A DNA stretch of 64,000 nt from an uncultured Spirochaetaceae bacterium (GCA_944392985.1 CALXYL010000008.1:1-64000), one strand, 5' to 3'. Counted from the stretch's first letter, positions 1-8,391 are shown. The notes: generated from the sequence alone by a model not told the origin. Numbers and translations are program-made.

Positions 1-160
1 GAGCTTCCTTGCAGGAGAAATACCCATAAAAGGCGCCTGTCGTCACGCCTGCATTGCGTACGATCTGCCTAAGGGAGACGCCTCTGAATCCTTTGTCCAG
101 AAACTCCGCAATAGCAATTTGCTGGATTTTCCCAAGAGTACCAGATTCTTGTTTTTCCAT
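1..160 (-). CDS. TetR-family repressor, N-terminal part (runs off the window)
   Basis: The minus strand from the ATG at 160 encodes about 53 residues before the window edge. The sequence is a TetR DNA-binding domain: helix 1 with KIQQIAIAEFLDKGF, then VSLRQIVRNAGVTTGAFYGYF, the usual helix-turn-helix ending in a Y-x-Y-F motif. The C-terminal ligand domain lies outside the window. Its own promoter region carries a perfect 18-bp palindrome, so autoregulation is likely. The DUF998 membrane protein at 619-1248 is on the same strand but upstream, so it need not be a target. Confidence 0.85.
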   Translation of the reverse strand, partial: MEKQESGTLGKIQQIAIAEFLDKGFRGVSLRQIVRNAGVTTGAFYGYFSCKEA

Positions 161-174
161 TTTTCCAAGCCTTT

Positions 175-203
175 AGTATAACAGTGTTATATAACACTGC
201 TAC
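175..203 (-). promoter_or_regulatory. Promoter and palindromic operator of the TetR gene
   Basis: A perfect 18-bp palindrome, CAGTGTTATATAACACTG, lies at 182-199. A -10-like TATACT on the minus strand (180-175) abuts it. The -35 would fall at about 203-198 (GTAGCA), which is weak. The palindrome therefore fills the spacer, the classic arrangement for a self-repressing TetR protein. The palindrome is seen; the binding is inferred. Confidence 0.7.
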
Positions 204-229
204 ATCAATATAGTATTAGTGATTTGCTT

Positions 230-618
230 TGTCAATAATGATATGTGATTTCCAACGCCAGTTGCAGCTGCGCTTCCAGAAGTTGCCGCATAACAAACAG
301 TGCTCTATGCTTTCTGCATAGCATTAGTAAAAATAGTTGTATTGAATCAATTCAAAATGGCAGGCTTCCATATGGAGTTCCTTGTCACATACTACTTTCT
401 TGTTCCTTCCTCATATTAATGCCTTCTTGATAGTTTCATTATTTTTGATTTCCTTGAAGCTAATATATTCAGATTTTGGACATTGGCGGTTATCACTTCA
501 ATAAAAGATACAGATTGCGACACTGCGTAATCTGTTGTTGAAGATTTGAAAGCAGACGAAGGCTGGCTGTGTGAAGGAAATCCGGCCAAAGAAGATTTTC
601 ATTCTGTGAAACTGTGAT
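230..618. other. Gene-free stretch, no convincing coding content
   Basis: Short open frames here have no family resemblance and no ribosome site. A small inverted repeat (CTATGC at 305-310, GCATAG at 316-321) is present. On the minus strand an 18-codon frame ending near 235 could be the tail of a decayed gene, but nothing confirms it. Confidence 0.4.
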
Positions 619-1248
619 TCAGGCTGGCACTGACATCAGTATGATAAAGGAATCGGCCGCAAGAGGAAGGTACATGAATAAAAGCGTAAGCCTCTCCCAG
701 GCACCTTCTCTATCAACCCAAGTTCCCTTGTATCTTTCCTTATCGGACATGATGAACAGAATGAAGAAGAGAAGGGCACCGAGGAAAGCTGTCAGATATA
801 AGGTGCCAAGCATGAAATGCCTGTCCTCAAACATCGCAGCAGATCTCAGAAGAGGAAAGAACAGCAGTGCCATAAAGCCTATAGCAGAGGAATAACCATG
901 TATCCTGGAAGACAAAGTTCCCATCTTATCATCTGCATCGGCCTTGAAAATACCTGCAAGAATTCCGGCTCCTAGTGCAAACAGAAAGACAGATAAACCT
1001 GTCAGGACAGCAAGAACTGTTCTTTCAGATAGAGCAGAGAAATATTGAAAGGATGACAATGAAATGATCATTCCAAGAAAAATAAGCCAGGCACTGTAAA
1101 TGCTGCTTACAGGACTTGAAGGCGAGCCCAGAACGCTCATTGCCATCTTTCTTGAGTCATATCCAGGATAGAATCCCTTGAGAATCCAGGGCAGAAGGAA
1201 CTCTATGATGACGGCTGCAATCTGCAGCCAGACAGTTATGCGGGTCAT
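619..1248 (-). CDS. DUF998 family integral membrane protein
   Basis: The 209-residue product has about six hydrophobic segments and the DUF998 pattern: an N-terminal helix ending in FLLPWILKGFYPGYD, then a conserved SxxGSPSSPVSS loop before the second helix. The function of the family is unknown. A GGAGA ribosome site precedes the ATG at 1248. The gene stands alone on the minus strand, between the partial TetR gene and the AbrB operon. Family assignment is by remembered pattern. Confidence 0.75.
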   Translation of the reverse strand: MTRITVWLQIAAVIIEFLLPWILKGFYPGYDSRKMAMSVLGSPSSPVSSIYSAWLIFLGMIISLSSFQYFSALSERTVLAVLTGLSVFLFALGAGILAGIFKADADDKMGTLSSRIHGYSSAIGFMALLFFPLLRSAAMFEDRHFMLGTLYLTAFLGALLFFILFIMSDKERYKGTWVDREGAWERLTLLFMYLPLAADSFIILMSVPA

Positions 1249-1304
1249 TCTTTTTCTCCATTATCTGAATCAGCAGTGGTAAAGGTATTCGGACTTGTGA
1301 AAAA

Positions 1305-1775
1305 TCAGAAAACCTCTATCACTCCGGGATACTTTACTCCCTTTTCAATAAGCGGCCCTCTCGCTCCCATCGTGAAAGCGATGTCGCTGCTTCGGATTGC
1401 CATCAGTCTGTCGCCAGTTTCCAAACTGAGAAAATTCATGGCAGAGCCTGGCAGCCTGACACAGCCATCAGCAGACAGACGAAGCCATGAATAGCACCGC
1501 CCCTTATATCTGATGAACTGCCCTTCGCTATCCGGGCATCTGCCGTCAAGTTCCGGCAGGTCAGTCATTATGTGCTTCAGCTTTGAGCTTGAGAGCATTC
1601 TGCTGTTTGTGACACAGAAGCCGCCGGTTATCCTGCTTCCGGTGAAGATGATAATCTTATCCTCTGAAGCCAGATCATATTCACAGACTGCCATCGGAGG
1701 GAAATGTATACTGCCATCTTCCCTTATTATTGACCAGCCGAAGACGTATTTCCCTCCTTTATTCAGTTGAGGCAT
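1305..1775 (-). CDS. Conserved hypothetical protein (uncharacterised TIGR04076-like family)
   Basis: I start this 156-residue protein at the ATG at 1775, preceded by GGGAG at a good distance. A longer frame reading upstream is only an overlap with the hydrolase gene. The protein is soluble, with scattered cysteines and a motif GRCPDSEGQFIRYKG in its middle. It has no signal peptide or membrane segment. It is the last gene of the AbrB / ATC-hydrolase-like operon. The TIGR04076 resemblance is weak, so treat it as unknown. Confidence 0.7.
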   Translation of the reverse strand: MPQLNKGGKYVFGWSIIREDGSIHFPPMAVCEYDLASEDKIIIFTGSRITGGFCVTNSRMLSSSKLKHIMTDLPELDGRCPDSEGQFIRYKGRCYSWLRLSADGCVRLPGSAMNFLSLETGDRLMAIRSSDIAFTMGARGPLIEKGVKYPGVIEVF

Positions 1776-1803
1776 CGTTTCACTCCCGTTTTCTGACTTT
1801 CTG

Positions 1804-2409
1804 TCAGCCCTTTCTGAAATGGAAATCGCAGCATTCAGCTTCGTTTCCAAGAGTTCCGCTGCGCTCAAACCTGATCTTCGGCAGCAGCTCGGAAAAAGCG
1901 ATCTCGTCATTCTCACAGAAAACAGTGCACAGCTCAGGGCATCCATATTTACTGCACAGATCATGGTAGATGCAGCTATGGAGATTAAAGTGGATCTCCT
2001 TTCCATCGCATCTTACCCATTCGGTCTTCCAGCCTTCTTCCGGAAAATTCTTTGCCATGAACTTCCTGACGCCCATGCGGTAGATTGAATACGCGAATGG
2101 CAGCCTTGACATCTTCGACATTGATTCTTTCTTTTTCTCTGCAGACTTCTTCTCTTCTGTCCTGACGTAATCCAGAGCCTCTGTCTTGGAATATCCGGCA
2201 GAGAGGAGGGCCTTGTAGTAGGCAAGGGGAGGAAGAAGCTTCATCTGGATATGTTCTCTTATGGCTTCATTGCCTTTATAGTCAGATTCGGCTTCAAGCT
2301 TTGAGAATATATCATCTGCCACCTGATAGACCTTCCTGCCATCCTCTTCTCCAAATTCCCTGAAGCAGTCATCCAGAAGAAAAGCAAAAGGGGTCTCACT
2401 TATCCTCAT
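1804..2409 (-). CDS. L-2-amino-thiazoline-4-carboxylate hydrolase-like protein
   Basis: The 201-residue protein ends with the family signature: a CxxHD pair, then KYGCPELC, a cysteine-aspartate pair (FCENDE), FERSGTLG and a final CDFHF. These match the L-2-amino-thiazoline-4-carboxylic acid hydrolase family. In Pseudomonas that activity helps convert a thiazoline to cysteine, but most members, this one included, have untested substrates. ATG 2409 is chosen over ATG 2415 because a G-rich site sits 8 bases before it. It overlaps the AbrB gene by 14 bases, so the two are translated together. Confidence 0.75.
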   Translation of the reverse strand: MRISETPFAFLLDDCFREFGEEDGRKVYQVADDIFSKLEAESDYKGNEAIREHIQMKLLPPLAYYKALLSAGYSKTEALDYVRTEEKKSAEKKKESMSKMSRLPFAYSIYRMGVRKFMAKNFPEEGWKTEWVRCDGKEIHFNLHSCIYHDLCSKYGCPELCTVFCENDEIAFSELLPKIRFERSGTLGNEAECCDFHFRKG

Positions 2410-2629
2410 TCTCATTGCCCCCAGCGATCTTTGCAAACACATCTGATGCATATTTCTGGAGAACATCCGACTTTGTGACAGCAATTCCCCACTTCTCATC
2501 ACCAAGGACTATGAGCGTATCTCCGGCCTTGATATCAAATGTTTCCCTTGCCTCTTTCGGGATAATGATCTGCCCACGTTCACCGACCTTAACGGTTCCA
2601 AAAACATAATGTCCCTTTGGTATTTCCAT
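2396..2629 (-). CDS. AbrB/MazE-type swapped-hairpin transcription regulator
   Basis: This 77-residue protein has the SpoVT-AbrB fold: GTVKVGERGQIIIPKEAR at residues 11-28, followed by FDIKAGDTLIVLGDE. It has a strong GGAGG site before the ATG at 2629. It is first in a three-gene minus-strand operon with the ATC-hydrolase-like and hypothetical genes, and probably regulates that operon. No toxin gene follows, so a MazE antitoxin role is unlikely. Confidence 0.9.
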   Translation of the reverse strand: MEIPKGHYVFGTVKVGERGQIIIPKEARETFDIKAGDTLIVLGDEKWGIAVTKSDVLQKYASDVFAKIAGGNENEDK

Positions 2630-2642
2630 ACAGCCTCCAATT

Positions 2643-2690
2643 CATACAAGTATGTATAAGCATAATAATATGATTTGACTTGAAATTCAA
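2643..2690 (-). promoter_or_regulatory. Promoter and candidate operator of the AbrB operon
   Basis: On the minus strand TTGAAT (2690-2685), a 17-base spacer and TATTAT (2667-2662) make a near-consensus promoter. The predicted start of transcription falls next to an inverted repeat CATAC-AA-GTATG at 2643-2654. That is well placed for repression by the AbrB-type product. Confidence 0.65.
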
Positions 2691-2724
2691 TTGTCCTATA
2701 GGTGTTTGTAATTGCCATTCAGTT

Positions 2725-3116
2725 TATAAATCGATCAATTTATAGAATGTGCATATGGATAAGATTGGAGCTTATATAGTGCTGACCTTGATTTGATCTC
2801 AAAAGTTCCTGAATCTCTGAGACTCGTGAGACAAATTAGATATATGTAGGCACTTAAGACTTAATAACGCTGATAGCGTATGAGGCAATGAAATAATTGA
2901 GATGGAGAGTATCAGGAATCTGAAACTGATTCTTCTTGATTGCTGGTACACTGCATCCATAATATATTTGAGTCAGGACTGAATTTCTGCTGAGGATTTT
3001 CTATGGTTTGCCAGTTGACTGGATGTTATGTCTTGGAAAGCGTAAATGTTCTTTTTTTGATGATGATATCCATGTTCCCTCGATTGATATCACTGGTACG
3101 TTTTTGGTACGTTTTT
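2725..3116. other. Gene-free region with inverted and tandem repeats
   Basis: About 550 bases between the AbrB promoter and arcC are AT-rich and hold no supportable gene. Two structures are visible. An inverted repeat TATAAAT-6-ATTTATA spans 2725-2744. Two exact tandem copies of GGTACGTTTTT occupy 3095-3105 and 3106-3116. Confidence 0.5.
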
Positions 3117-3260
3117 AGAAAAAAATAGCTTATTTCTGACATAATATGGAAAATATGTAGAAAATAAATGCTTACAGAATAATAGGATAAAAATGGGCTC
3201 AAAATGCCTTTTTATGTTGCGTTCTGTTGCATCTGTGCTAATCTCATATTGGAGGCAGAG

Positions 3261-4205
3261 ATGCAGGGAAGGCTTATTGTCATTGCGATCGGGGGAAACT
3301 CCCTGATTGAGGATCCGAAGAAGGTCACGGTCGATGCCCAGTACAGGGCGGCAGAGAAGACAGCGCATCACATCGCTTCCCTCATTGAGAAGGGAAACCG
3401 TGTTGTCATAGTGCATGGCAATGGACCTCAGGTGGGGTACATACTCCTTCGGTCGGAGTATGCAAGGAAGATACTCCATGCAGTTCCTCTTGATTCCTGT
3501 GTTGCTGATACGCAGGGGGCGATTGGATACCAGCTCCAGAAGGCCCTCGATAATGAGTTCATGATGCGCGGCATCCGATGCAGTGCAGTGACAGTTGTCA
3601 CACAGGTGGAGGTCGACCCGTCGGATCCATCATTTTCCGATCCAACAAAGCCTATAGGCTCTTTCATGACGGAGGCAGAGGCTAGGGAACACAGCGAGAA
3701 TTTCGGATGGGCTGTCAAGGAGGATGCCGGCAGGGGCTGGCGTCGTGTCGTTCCTTCTCCCAAGCCGAAGAGGATCGTTGAGCTTGATACCATCAGATAC
3801 CTTTCGGAAAGCGGAGCGGCTGTCATTGCAGCAGGTGGTGGCGGCATCCCCGTGATCATAGGGGATGATGGTACCTATTACGGAAAGGAAGCCGTTATAG
3901 ACAAGGATCTTGCTGCTGCGATCCTGGCAAAATCGCTGGACGCAGATGCATTCATCATCTCCACAGCCGTCGAGAAGGTCTGCCTTGATTACAGGAAGCC
4001 GACAGAGAGGGCGATAGACACGATGACGATTGCTGAAGCAGAGGAGTACACAGCACAGGGACAGTTCGCGCCAGGGTCAATGCTGCCGAAGATCGAGGCA
4101 CTTGTTGATTACGTGAAGTCAACAGGAAGGATGGGCATCATCACTGATCCTGAGCATATCTCCGACGCTGTTGAGGGATTGAGCGGGACAAGGATAATCC
4201 CGTAG
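3261..4205 (+). CDS. arcC: Carbamate kinase
   Basis: The 314-residue protein has the usual length for carbamate kinase, which makes ATP from carbamoyl phosphate. Landmarks are VIAIGGNSLI near the N-terminus, VIVHGNGPQVG around residue 55, GAIGYQLQKAL, AAGGGGIPVI and ISTAVEKV. The start at 3261 has GGAGG five bases upstream; an earlier in-frame ATG at 3204 has none. No arginine deiminase or ornithine carbamoyltransferase gene is adjacent. Its last 65 bases overlap the DUF4105 gene, which converges from the other strand. Confidence 0.95.
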   Translation: MQGRLIVIAIGGNSLIEDPKKVTVDAQYRAAEKTAHHIASLIEKGNRVVIVHGNGPQVGYILLRSEYARKILHAVPLDSCVADTQGAIGYQLQKALDNEFMMRGIRCSAVTVVTQVEVDPSDPSFSDPTKPIGSFMTEAEAREHSENFGWAVKEDAGRGWRRVVPSPKPKRIVELDTIRYLSESGAAVIAAGGGGIPVIIGDDGTYYGKEAVIDKDLAAAILAKSLDADAFIISTAVEKVCLDYRKPTERAIDTMTIAEAEEYTAQGQFAPGSMLPKIEALVDYVKSTGRMGIITDPEHISDAVEGLSGTRIIP

Positions 4206-5448
4206 CGGCAGTTTCCGCGCCATAGCCTGCAAATGCAGTAAGATAGTAAGCGATATTGTCCTGAGGTGCCTCTCCCATGAGGCACCCTTTTGCTATCAGC
4301 ATCAGGGTCGCTATCATGAGGAAAGCGCGGGAAAGGGAATGGATTGGCTTCCTCCTTTCCTTTTTCCCAAGGGATGCAAGGTGAAGGAATGCGAGCGCGA
4401 TGACAGCGGGGGAGAGGATGATGGCATTCCCGTTCCAGTAGGTCACGCTGTGGTTCGTGGCAGCCATCATGAATACGAGAACTGATGAAAGGATGCCGAT
4501 GAAGAGCCAGAAGGCTGCCGCGGAAATGTCTCCCACGATTCTCAGGCTCTTGTGCTTTGAAGCAGTGAGCATGATGGCAAATGCAAGTGCGGCTGCTGCT
4601 GGTATCGTTCGGAGAATCAGGCTGTAGTGCCCGGGAGTCTCCTCCCTTGTGACTGTCTCGTAGAGCGTTTCCGCTTCCATTCCTTCGAACTCCTCGACAG
4701 CCTTCATCAGCACATCGGGAAGGAAGCATGCCTCATAGAACGTAACAGGTCTGTCGACCATCGGGCCCTGGAGATAGTTCAGTATGAAAGCGAAGAAGAA
4801 GGATGGATGCATATACGGCGTGGACCAGGCCCTGAAGCTCTTTCCTGTCTCGATTCCTTCTGCCCATCTCCGGAATTCCCCTCCTGTTGCCGCGTTGTAG
4901 ATATCGCGGGGACGTGTTGCGCAGTTGTCCTGGTAGTAGTCGTAGAGGTATATCTCATTCTCCGGCAGGCTGTTGTATGCAAGGAATCCGATCACAGCCT
5001 TCTTCTCTGCCGGTGTGAGGTCAAGCTCAATGCGGCGCACCGTCCTGTCCTCATCCATGAAGCTGCCGATCCTGTAGATAGCAGGGCTCGCGATAAGCGA
5101 ATAGTACAGGCGACCCAATGCGAAGTTCAGGTAGAATCCCTTGTCGAAGCGGAACGTGCCATAGTCGAACATGATCTCATTCCTGTCTGGGACGCTTACT
5201 ATGATCCCTGCATGGCCGAAGTAGACATAGACGGGTTCGGAGGGGGCTGCTGTCAGCAGATAGATATGGGAGTTTTCGTAGTATGTCCGTTCATCATCCG
5301 TGAGCGGCGCGGAGAAATCGACATGGGAAAGCTCCTCCTCACTCCAGAAGAGATCGGCGCGCACAGGAATCCCTCCCATGGTGGAGGCGGCACCTGCATC
5401 CATGATGGCGATAACGATGAGAAGCAGCATGGCAATCGCTTTCTGCAT
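4141..5448 (-). CDS. DUF4105 membrane protein, Lnb-like (putative lipoprotein N-acyltransferase)
   Basis: The 435-residue protein starts with a signal peptide or anchor (residues 1-20). A periplasmic DUF4105 domain follows, with the invariant-looking FGHAGI near residue 78 and DNCATR near 178, which supply a His and a Cys as in papain-like acyltransferases. About five hydrophobic helices occupy residues 285-430. DUF4105 proteins called Lnb are reported to N-acylate lipoproteins in Bacteroidota; the same job here is inference. There is no Shine-Dalgarno site: TATCAT ends 6 bases before the ATG, so a leaderless mRNA is likely. Confidence 0.8.
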   Translation of the reverse strand: MQKAIAMLLLIVIAIMDAGAASTMGGIPVRADLFWSEEELSHVDFSAPLTDDERTYYENSHIYLLTAAPSEPVYVYFGHAGIIVSVPDRNEIMFDYGTFRFDKGFYLNFALGRLYYSLIASPAIYRIGSFMDEDRTVRRIELDLTPAEKKAVIGFLAYNSLPENEIYLYDYYQDNCATRPRDIYNAATGGEFRRWAEGIETGKSFRAWSTPYMHPSFFFAFILNYLQGPMVDRPVTFYEACFLPDVLMKAVEEFEGMEAETLYETVTREETPGHYSLILRTIPAAAALAFAIMLTASKHKSLRIVGDISAAAFWLFIGILSSVLVFMMAATNHSVTYWNGNAIILSPAVIALAFLHLASLGKKERRKPIHSLSRAFLMIATLMLIAKGCLMGEAPQDNIAYYLTAFAGYGAETAATGLSLSRSIPQQRRRYAQDQ

Positions 5449-5454
5449 AGGACG

Positions 5455-5523
5455 ATGATAGCATCACGGGGGAGGTTATCCAATGCTCTTTGCATTGACT
5501 TGCGCCTTTTGCATACCTATCCT
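5455..5523. promoter_or_regulatory. Back-to-back promoters for the DUF4105 gene and recO
   Basis: Leftward: TTGGAT (5483-5478), a 17-base spacer, then extended -10 TGC-TATCAT (TATCAT at 5460-5455), ending 6 bases before the DUF4105 ATG. Rightward: TTGACT (5495-5500), 17 bases, TATCCT (5518-5523), ending 7 bases before ATG 5531 of recO. Both put the transcription start at or within a base or two of the start codon. Confidence 0.6.
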
Positions 5524-5530
5524 CATTGGT

Positions 5531-6259
5531 ATGGAACGGGACAGCAAAGGGCTTGCGATTGTCATAAGAAGCGTGAAGATCAGGGATAATGACAGGCTTC
5601 TGACGCTTTTCTCCCCATCGCTGGGAATATTGCAGGCAGTTGCATATGGCGCCAGGAAGAGCATCCGCTCCATAAAGGCTCCTCTCTACACCGAAGGGAA
5701 TTTCTCGCTGGAGAAGACGCGGCGGGGAACGACGCTCAAGGATATCGATGTGATATCAACACATAGCGGCATCATGGAAGACCTTGACAGGATGCAGGCG
5801 GCGACGCTCTTCTCTGATCTTGTCCTTACCGCAAGGAGCGCTGAGCCGGAGCTGTATGCCCTCTATGCGTCAGCTCTGGATGCACTTGAGGATACTGGAT
5901 TCGAGCGCGTGGTCACTCAGTTCATTGTCCACTTCCTCACCCTTGAAGGACTCAGCGGAGACTATGCCTCATGTCCGGTGTGCGGCAGGGGATACGGAGA
6001 GGAGGAGATACTGGGCTTCTCTGCATCAGAGGGTGTTGCCGTATGCCATGACTGTGATACTATGGACGGGGCGCTGCTTCTGCCTCCGAGAGCCAGGGCG
6101 TATCTTAGGAGATCGATTGAGATCCCCTTCCGCGATGCCCTTTCGCTTCGCGTTTCAGAGGAGCAGGGCCACAGGATAGCCAGATACCTTCTTAGGACAC
6201 TCCCTTTCTCCTTCCCAGGGAAGCTGCGGAGCCTTGAATACGGAATCTGGAAGCTATAA
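5531..6259 (+). CDS. recO: DNA repair protein RecO
   Basis: RecO loads RecA with RecR and anneals single strands. The N-terminal OB fold reads MERDSKGLAIVIRSVKIRD and then DRLLTLFSPS, as in family members. A zinc finger CPVCGRG plus CHDC lies around residue 150. I choose ATG 5531 because it matches the family start and sits 7 bases after a near-consensus promoter. The alternative, ATG 5483, has a strong GGGGGAGG site but adds 16 hydrophobic residues not seen in RecO. The gene is followed after 11 bases by recJ. Confidence 0.9.
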   Translation: MERDSKGLAIVIRSVKIRDNDRLLTLFSPSLGILQAVAYGARKSIRSIKAPLYTEGNFSLEKTRRGTTLKDIDVISTHSGIMEDLDRMQAATLFSDLVLTARSAEPELYALYASALDALEDTGFERVVTQFIVHFLTLEGLSGDYASCPVCGRGYGEEEILGFSASEGVAVCHDCDTMDGALLLPPRARAYLRRSIEIPFRDALSLRVSEEQGHRIARYLLRTLPFSFPGKLRSLEYGIWKL

Positions 6260-6270
6260 GAGGTTGGACG

Positions 6271-8391
6271 ATGAATATACGGATACCGGTGTCCGATCCC
6301 GCCAGGGTCAGGGCCCTTAAGGAACGCTTTTCCCTTGATCTCCTTACAGCGACGATACTTGAGCGGCGAGGACTGGAGAGGGCCGAGGATGCCGTTTTCT
6401 ATCTTGAGACTGATACGGTCTATCAGCATTCCCCGCTTGAATGCGATGACGTGCATACTGCAATTGAACGGATAAACGAAGCGATAGAGGAGGATGAGAG
6501 GATCCTCATATTCGGAGATAGGGATGTCGATGGGGTTACAGGCTCCGCGATCATGTACCGTGCGCTTAAGAGCCTTGGAGGGAAGGATGTCTCAGTGAGG
6601 CTTCCCGAAGGGGATGAGCCGTATGGAATGAGCTTGGATACTGTCAGCGAGATCAAGGAGAAGGGCTATTCGCTCGTCATCACTGTTGACAATGGCATCT
6701 CTGCGCTGGATGAGATTTCCGAGCTTGAAAGGAGCGGAATCGACGTCATCGTCCTCGATCATCACATCCCAGGCGAAGGGCTTCCTGGAGCCGTGGCGGT
6801 ATTCGACCCAAAGATCGAGGGTTCAGGCTATCCTTTTTCCGGGCTTGCAGGCTGTGCTGTCGCCGCAAAGATGGTCTGGGCGCTTTTCTTCTCCCGTACT
6901 CCGCTGTATGGGAGTGAATGCATCGTGCTTCATGCTGAGCCAAGGAATGGCTCCATACGCATCAATGCTGTAAGGCTTGAGAATCTGATTGAGATCGATC
7001 GGATCACGGAAGAGGTCGTGGAAGGGATAGGCGCATCATCAGAGAAGGATCGCCTGATGGATTTCCTTGCAGTGAACCTTCCCATCATCGTCCTCGATGG
7101 CGATACGGAGAAGAAGATGCTCCGCCGTGCTTTCGGAAACGGTGTTGATATATCGCTCGTGGATATCCGTGAGAGGATGGAGGCGCTTCTTCCGCGTTAC
7201 CAGGGAAGGTCCCTTTTCGATCTTTCCCAGCTTTCACGCGCTGCCCGCTACAGTGATGGGGACAGGGAGATCGAAACGCTTGTATCACTCTTCAGGTCGA
7301 TATCCATCTATTCATATCCATCCCTTTCCAGGGAATACGACACGTTGCTGCAGCTTGCGGCAATCGGGACGATTGCTGATCTCATGCCGATGAAGGACGA
7401 GAACAGGATCATCGTCAAACGCGGTCTGCGCCTTCTTTCGGAGAACCCGATTCCATGCCTGCGTTCACTTCTTGGACGCCAGAATCTCACAGGCAAGAGG
7501 CTGACGACCCGGGATATCTCATTCTACGTTGCTCCCGTGATAAACGCGGCTGGAAGGATGGGGCACCCAATGGATGCATTTGCCCTCCTCATCACCGATG
7601 ATCTTACGGAAGCGGAAGGACTGACTGAGAACCTGATGCAGATGAACAGGGAACGCCAGAGGGGCGAGGAGGAAGCGCTTCAGCTTGTGCAGCCGATGGC
7701 AGAGGAGAGCCTTGCCCGGCTTGGAGGACGTTTCATCATAATCTGCGACAGCCGCATACCACGTGGACTGACGGGGGCGCTTGCATCAAAACTGGCAAAG
7801 CAGCATTCGGTGCCTGCCATCGTTATGGCTGATGTGAACAATGAGCGGATATCAGCATCGATGCGGTGTTCTGAGGAGCATGATGCAAAGGCATTCCTCT
7901 CATCGTTCTCCTCGCTCTTCGACGATTACGGAGGCCATCGTTGCGCAGCTGGGTTCTCAATGCCTCATGATAGGAAGGAGATCCTCCTGCAGATGATGGA
8001 GGGGGTTGTGATGTCGATGGATGAATCGGAGGCGGAAGGCGGTGAGCTGACCGCGGATGCAACCATCCCCCCTGATTACATGACGATGGGGCTCTGGCGC
8101 CTTTCATCCCTCCTTGAGCCATTCGGGCAGGAGAATGAGGCGCTTCGCCTGCTGATCAGGAATGCGGTGATCACCGATATAGCGTCGGCAAAGCCAGACC
8201 AGAAGCTGATGCGGTTCTCTCTCCGCTATGGCGTCTATGCCTGGCCCGCGGTATGGTGGACACCCCATGACCGTGAAAGGTTCAGGAAGGGCATGCATGT
8301 CGATGTGCTCTTCACTCCCGATGTGAATTTCTGGAAAGGCGTGGAGAAGGAGCAGCTCTCCATTGTCGATATGGAGGAAAGCGATGCCTGA
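6271..8391 (+). CDS. recJ: Single-stranded-DNA-specific exonuclease RecJ
   Basis: This 706-residue DHH-family nuclease degrades single strands 5' to 3' in recombination and base excision. Motif I is DRDVDG near residue 82 (usually DYDADG). VITVDNGIS follows, then the DHH motif LDHH near 162, INAAGRMG near 423, and the DHHA1 GGHRCAAGF near 553. A C-terminal OB region follows. Residues 215-300 hold an insertion-like stretch between the DHH and DHHA1 parts. It lies between recO and the rRNA methyltransferase gene, which it overlaps by 8 bases. Confidence 0.95.
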   Translation: MNIRIPVSDPARVRALKERFSLDLLTATILERRGLERAEDAVFYLETDTVYQHSPLECDDVHTAIERINEAIEEDERILIFGDRDVDGVTGSAIMYRALKSLGGKDVSVRLPEGDEPYGMSLDTVSEIKEKGYSLVITVDNGISALDEISELERSGIDVIVLDHHIPGEGLPGAVAVFDPKIEGSGYPFSGLAGCAVAAKMVWALFFSRTPLYGSECIVLHAEPRNGSIRINAVRLENLIEIDRITEEVVEGIGASSEKDRLMDFLAVNLPIIVLDGDTEKKMLRRAFGNGVDISLVDIRERMEALLPRYQGRSLFDLSQLSRAARYSDGDREIETLVSLFRSISIYSYPSLSREYDTLLQLAAIGTIADLMPMKDENRIIVKRGLRLLSENPIPCLRSLLGRQNLTGKRLTTRDISFYVAPVINAAGRMGHPMDAFALLITDDLTEAEGLTENLMQMNRERQRGEEEALQLVQPMAEESLARLGGRFIIICDSRIPRGLTGALASKLAKQHSVPAIVMADVNNERISASMRCSEEHDAKAFLSSFSSLFDDYGGHRCAAGFSMPHDRKEILLQMMEGVVMSMDESEAEGGELTADATIPPDYMTMGLWRLSSLLEPFGQENEALRLLIRNAVITDIASAKPDQKLMRFSLRYGVYAWPAVWWTPHDRERFRKGMHVDVLFTPDVNFWKGVEKEQLSIVDMEESDA

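Noticed and set aside
245-430. A 61-codon plus-strand frame near the left edge
   Set aside because: No ribosome site, low-complexity cysteine- and serine-rich translation and no family resemblance.
520-600. A terminator hairpin after the DUF998 gene
   Set aside because: The arms GGCTGG and CCGGCC pair imperfectly, with no U run.
2396-2629. MazE-like antitoxin of a toxin-antitoxin pair
   Set aside because: The next genes encode an ATC-hydrolase-like protein and an unknown protein, not a MazF or PIN toxin.
4627-5589. A 320-codon open frame on the plus strand
   Set aside because: It lies antisense to the clear DUF4105 gene and has no family motifs; long shadow frames are expected with this codon bias.
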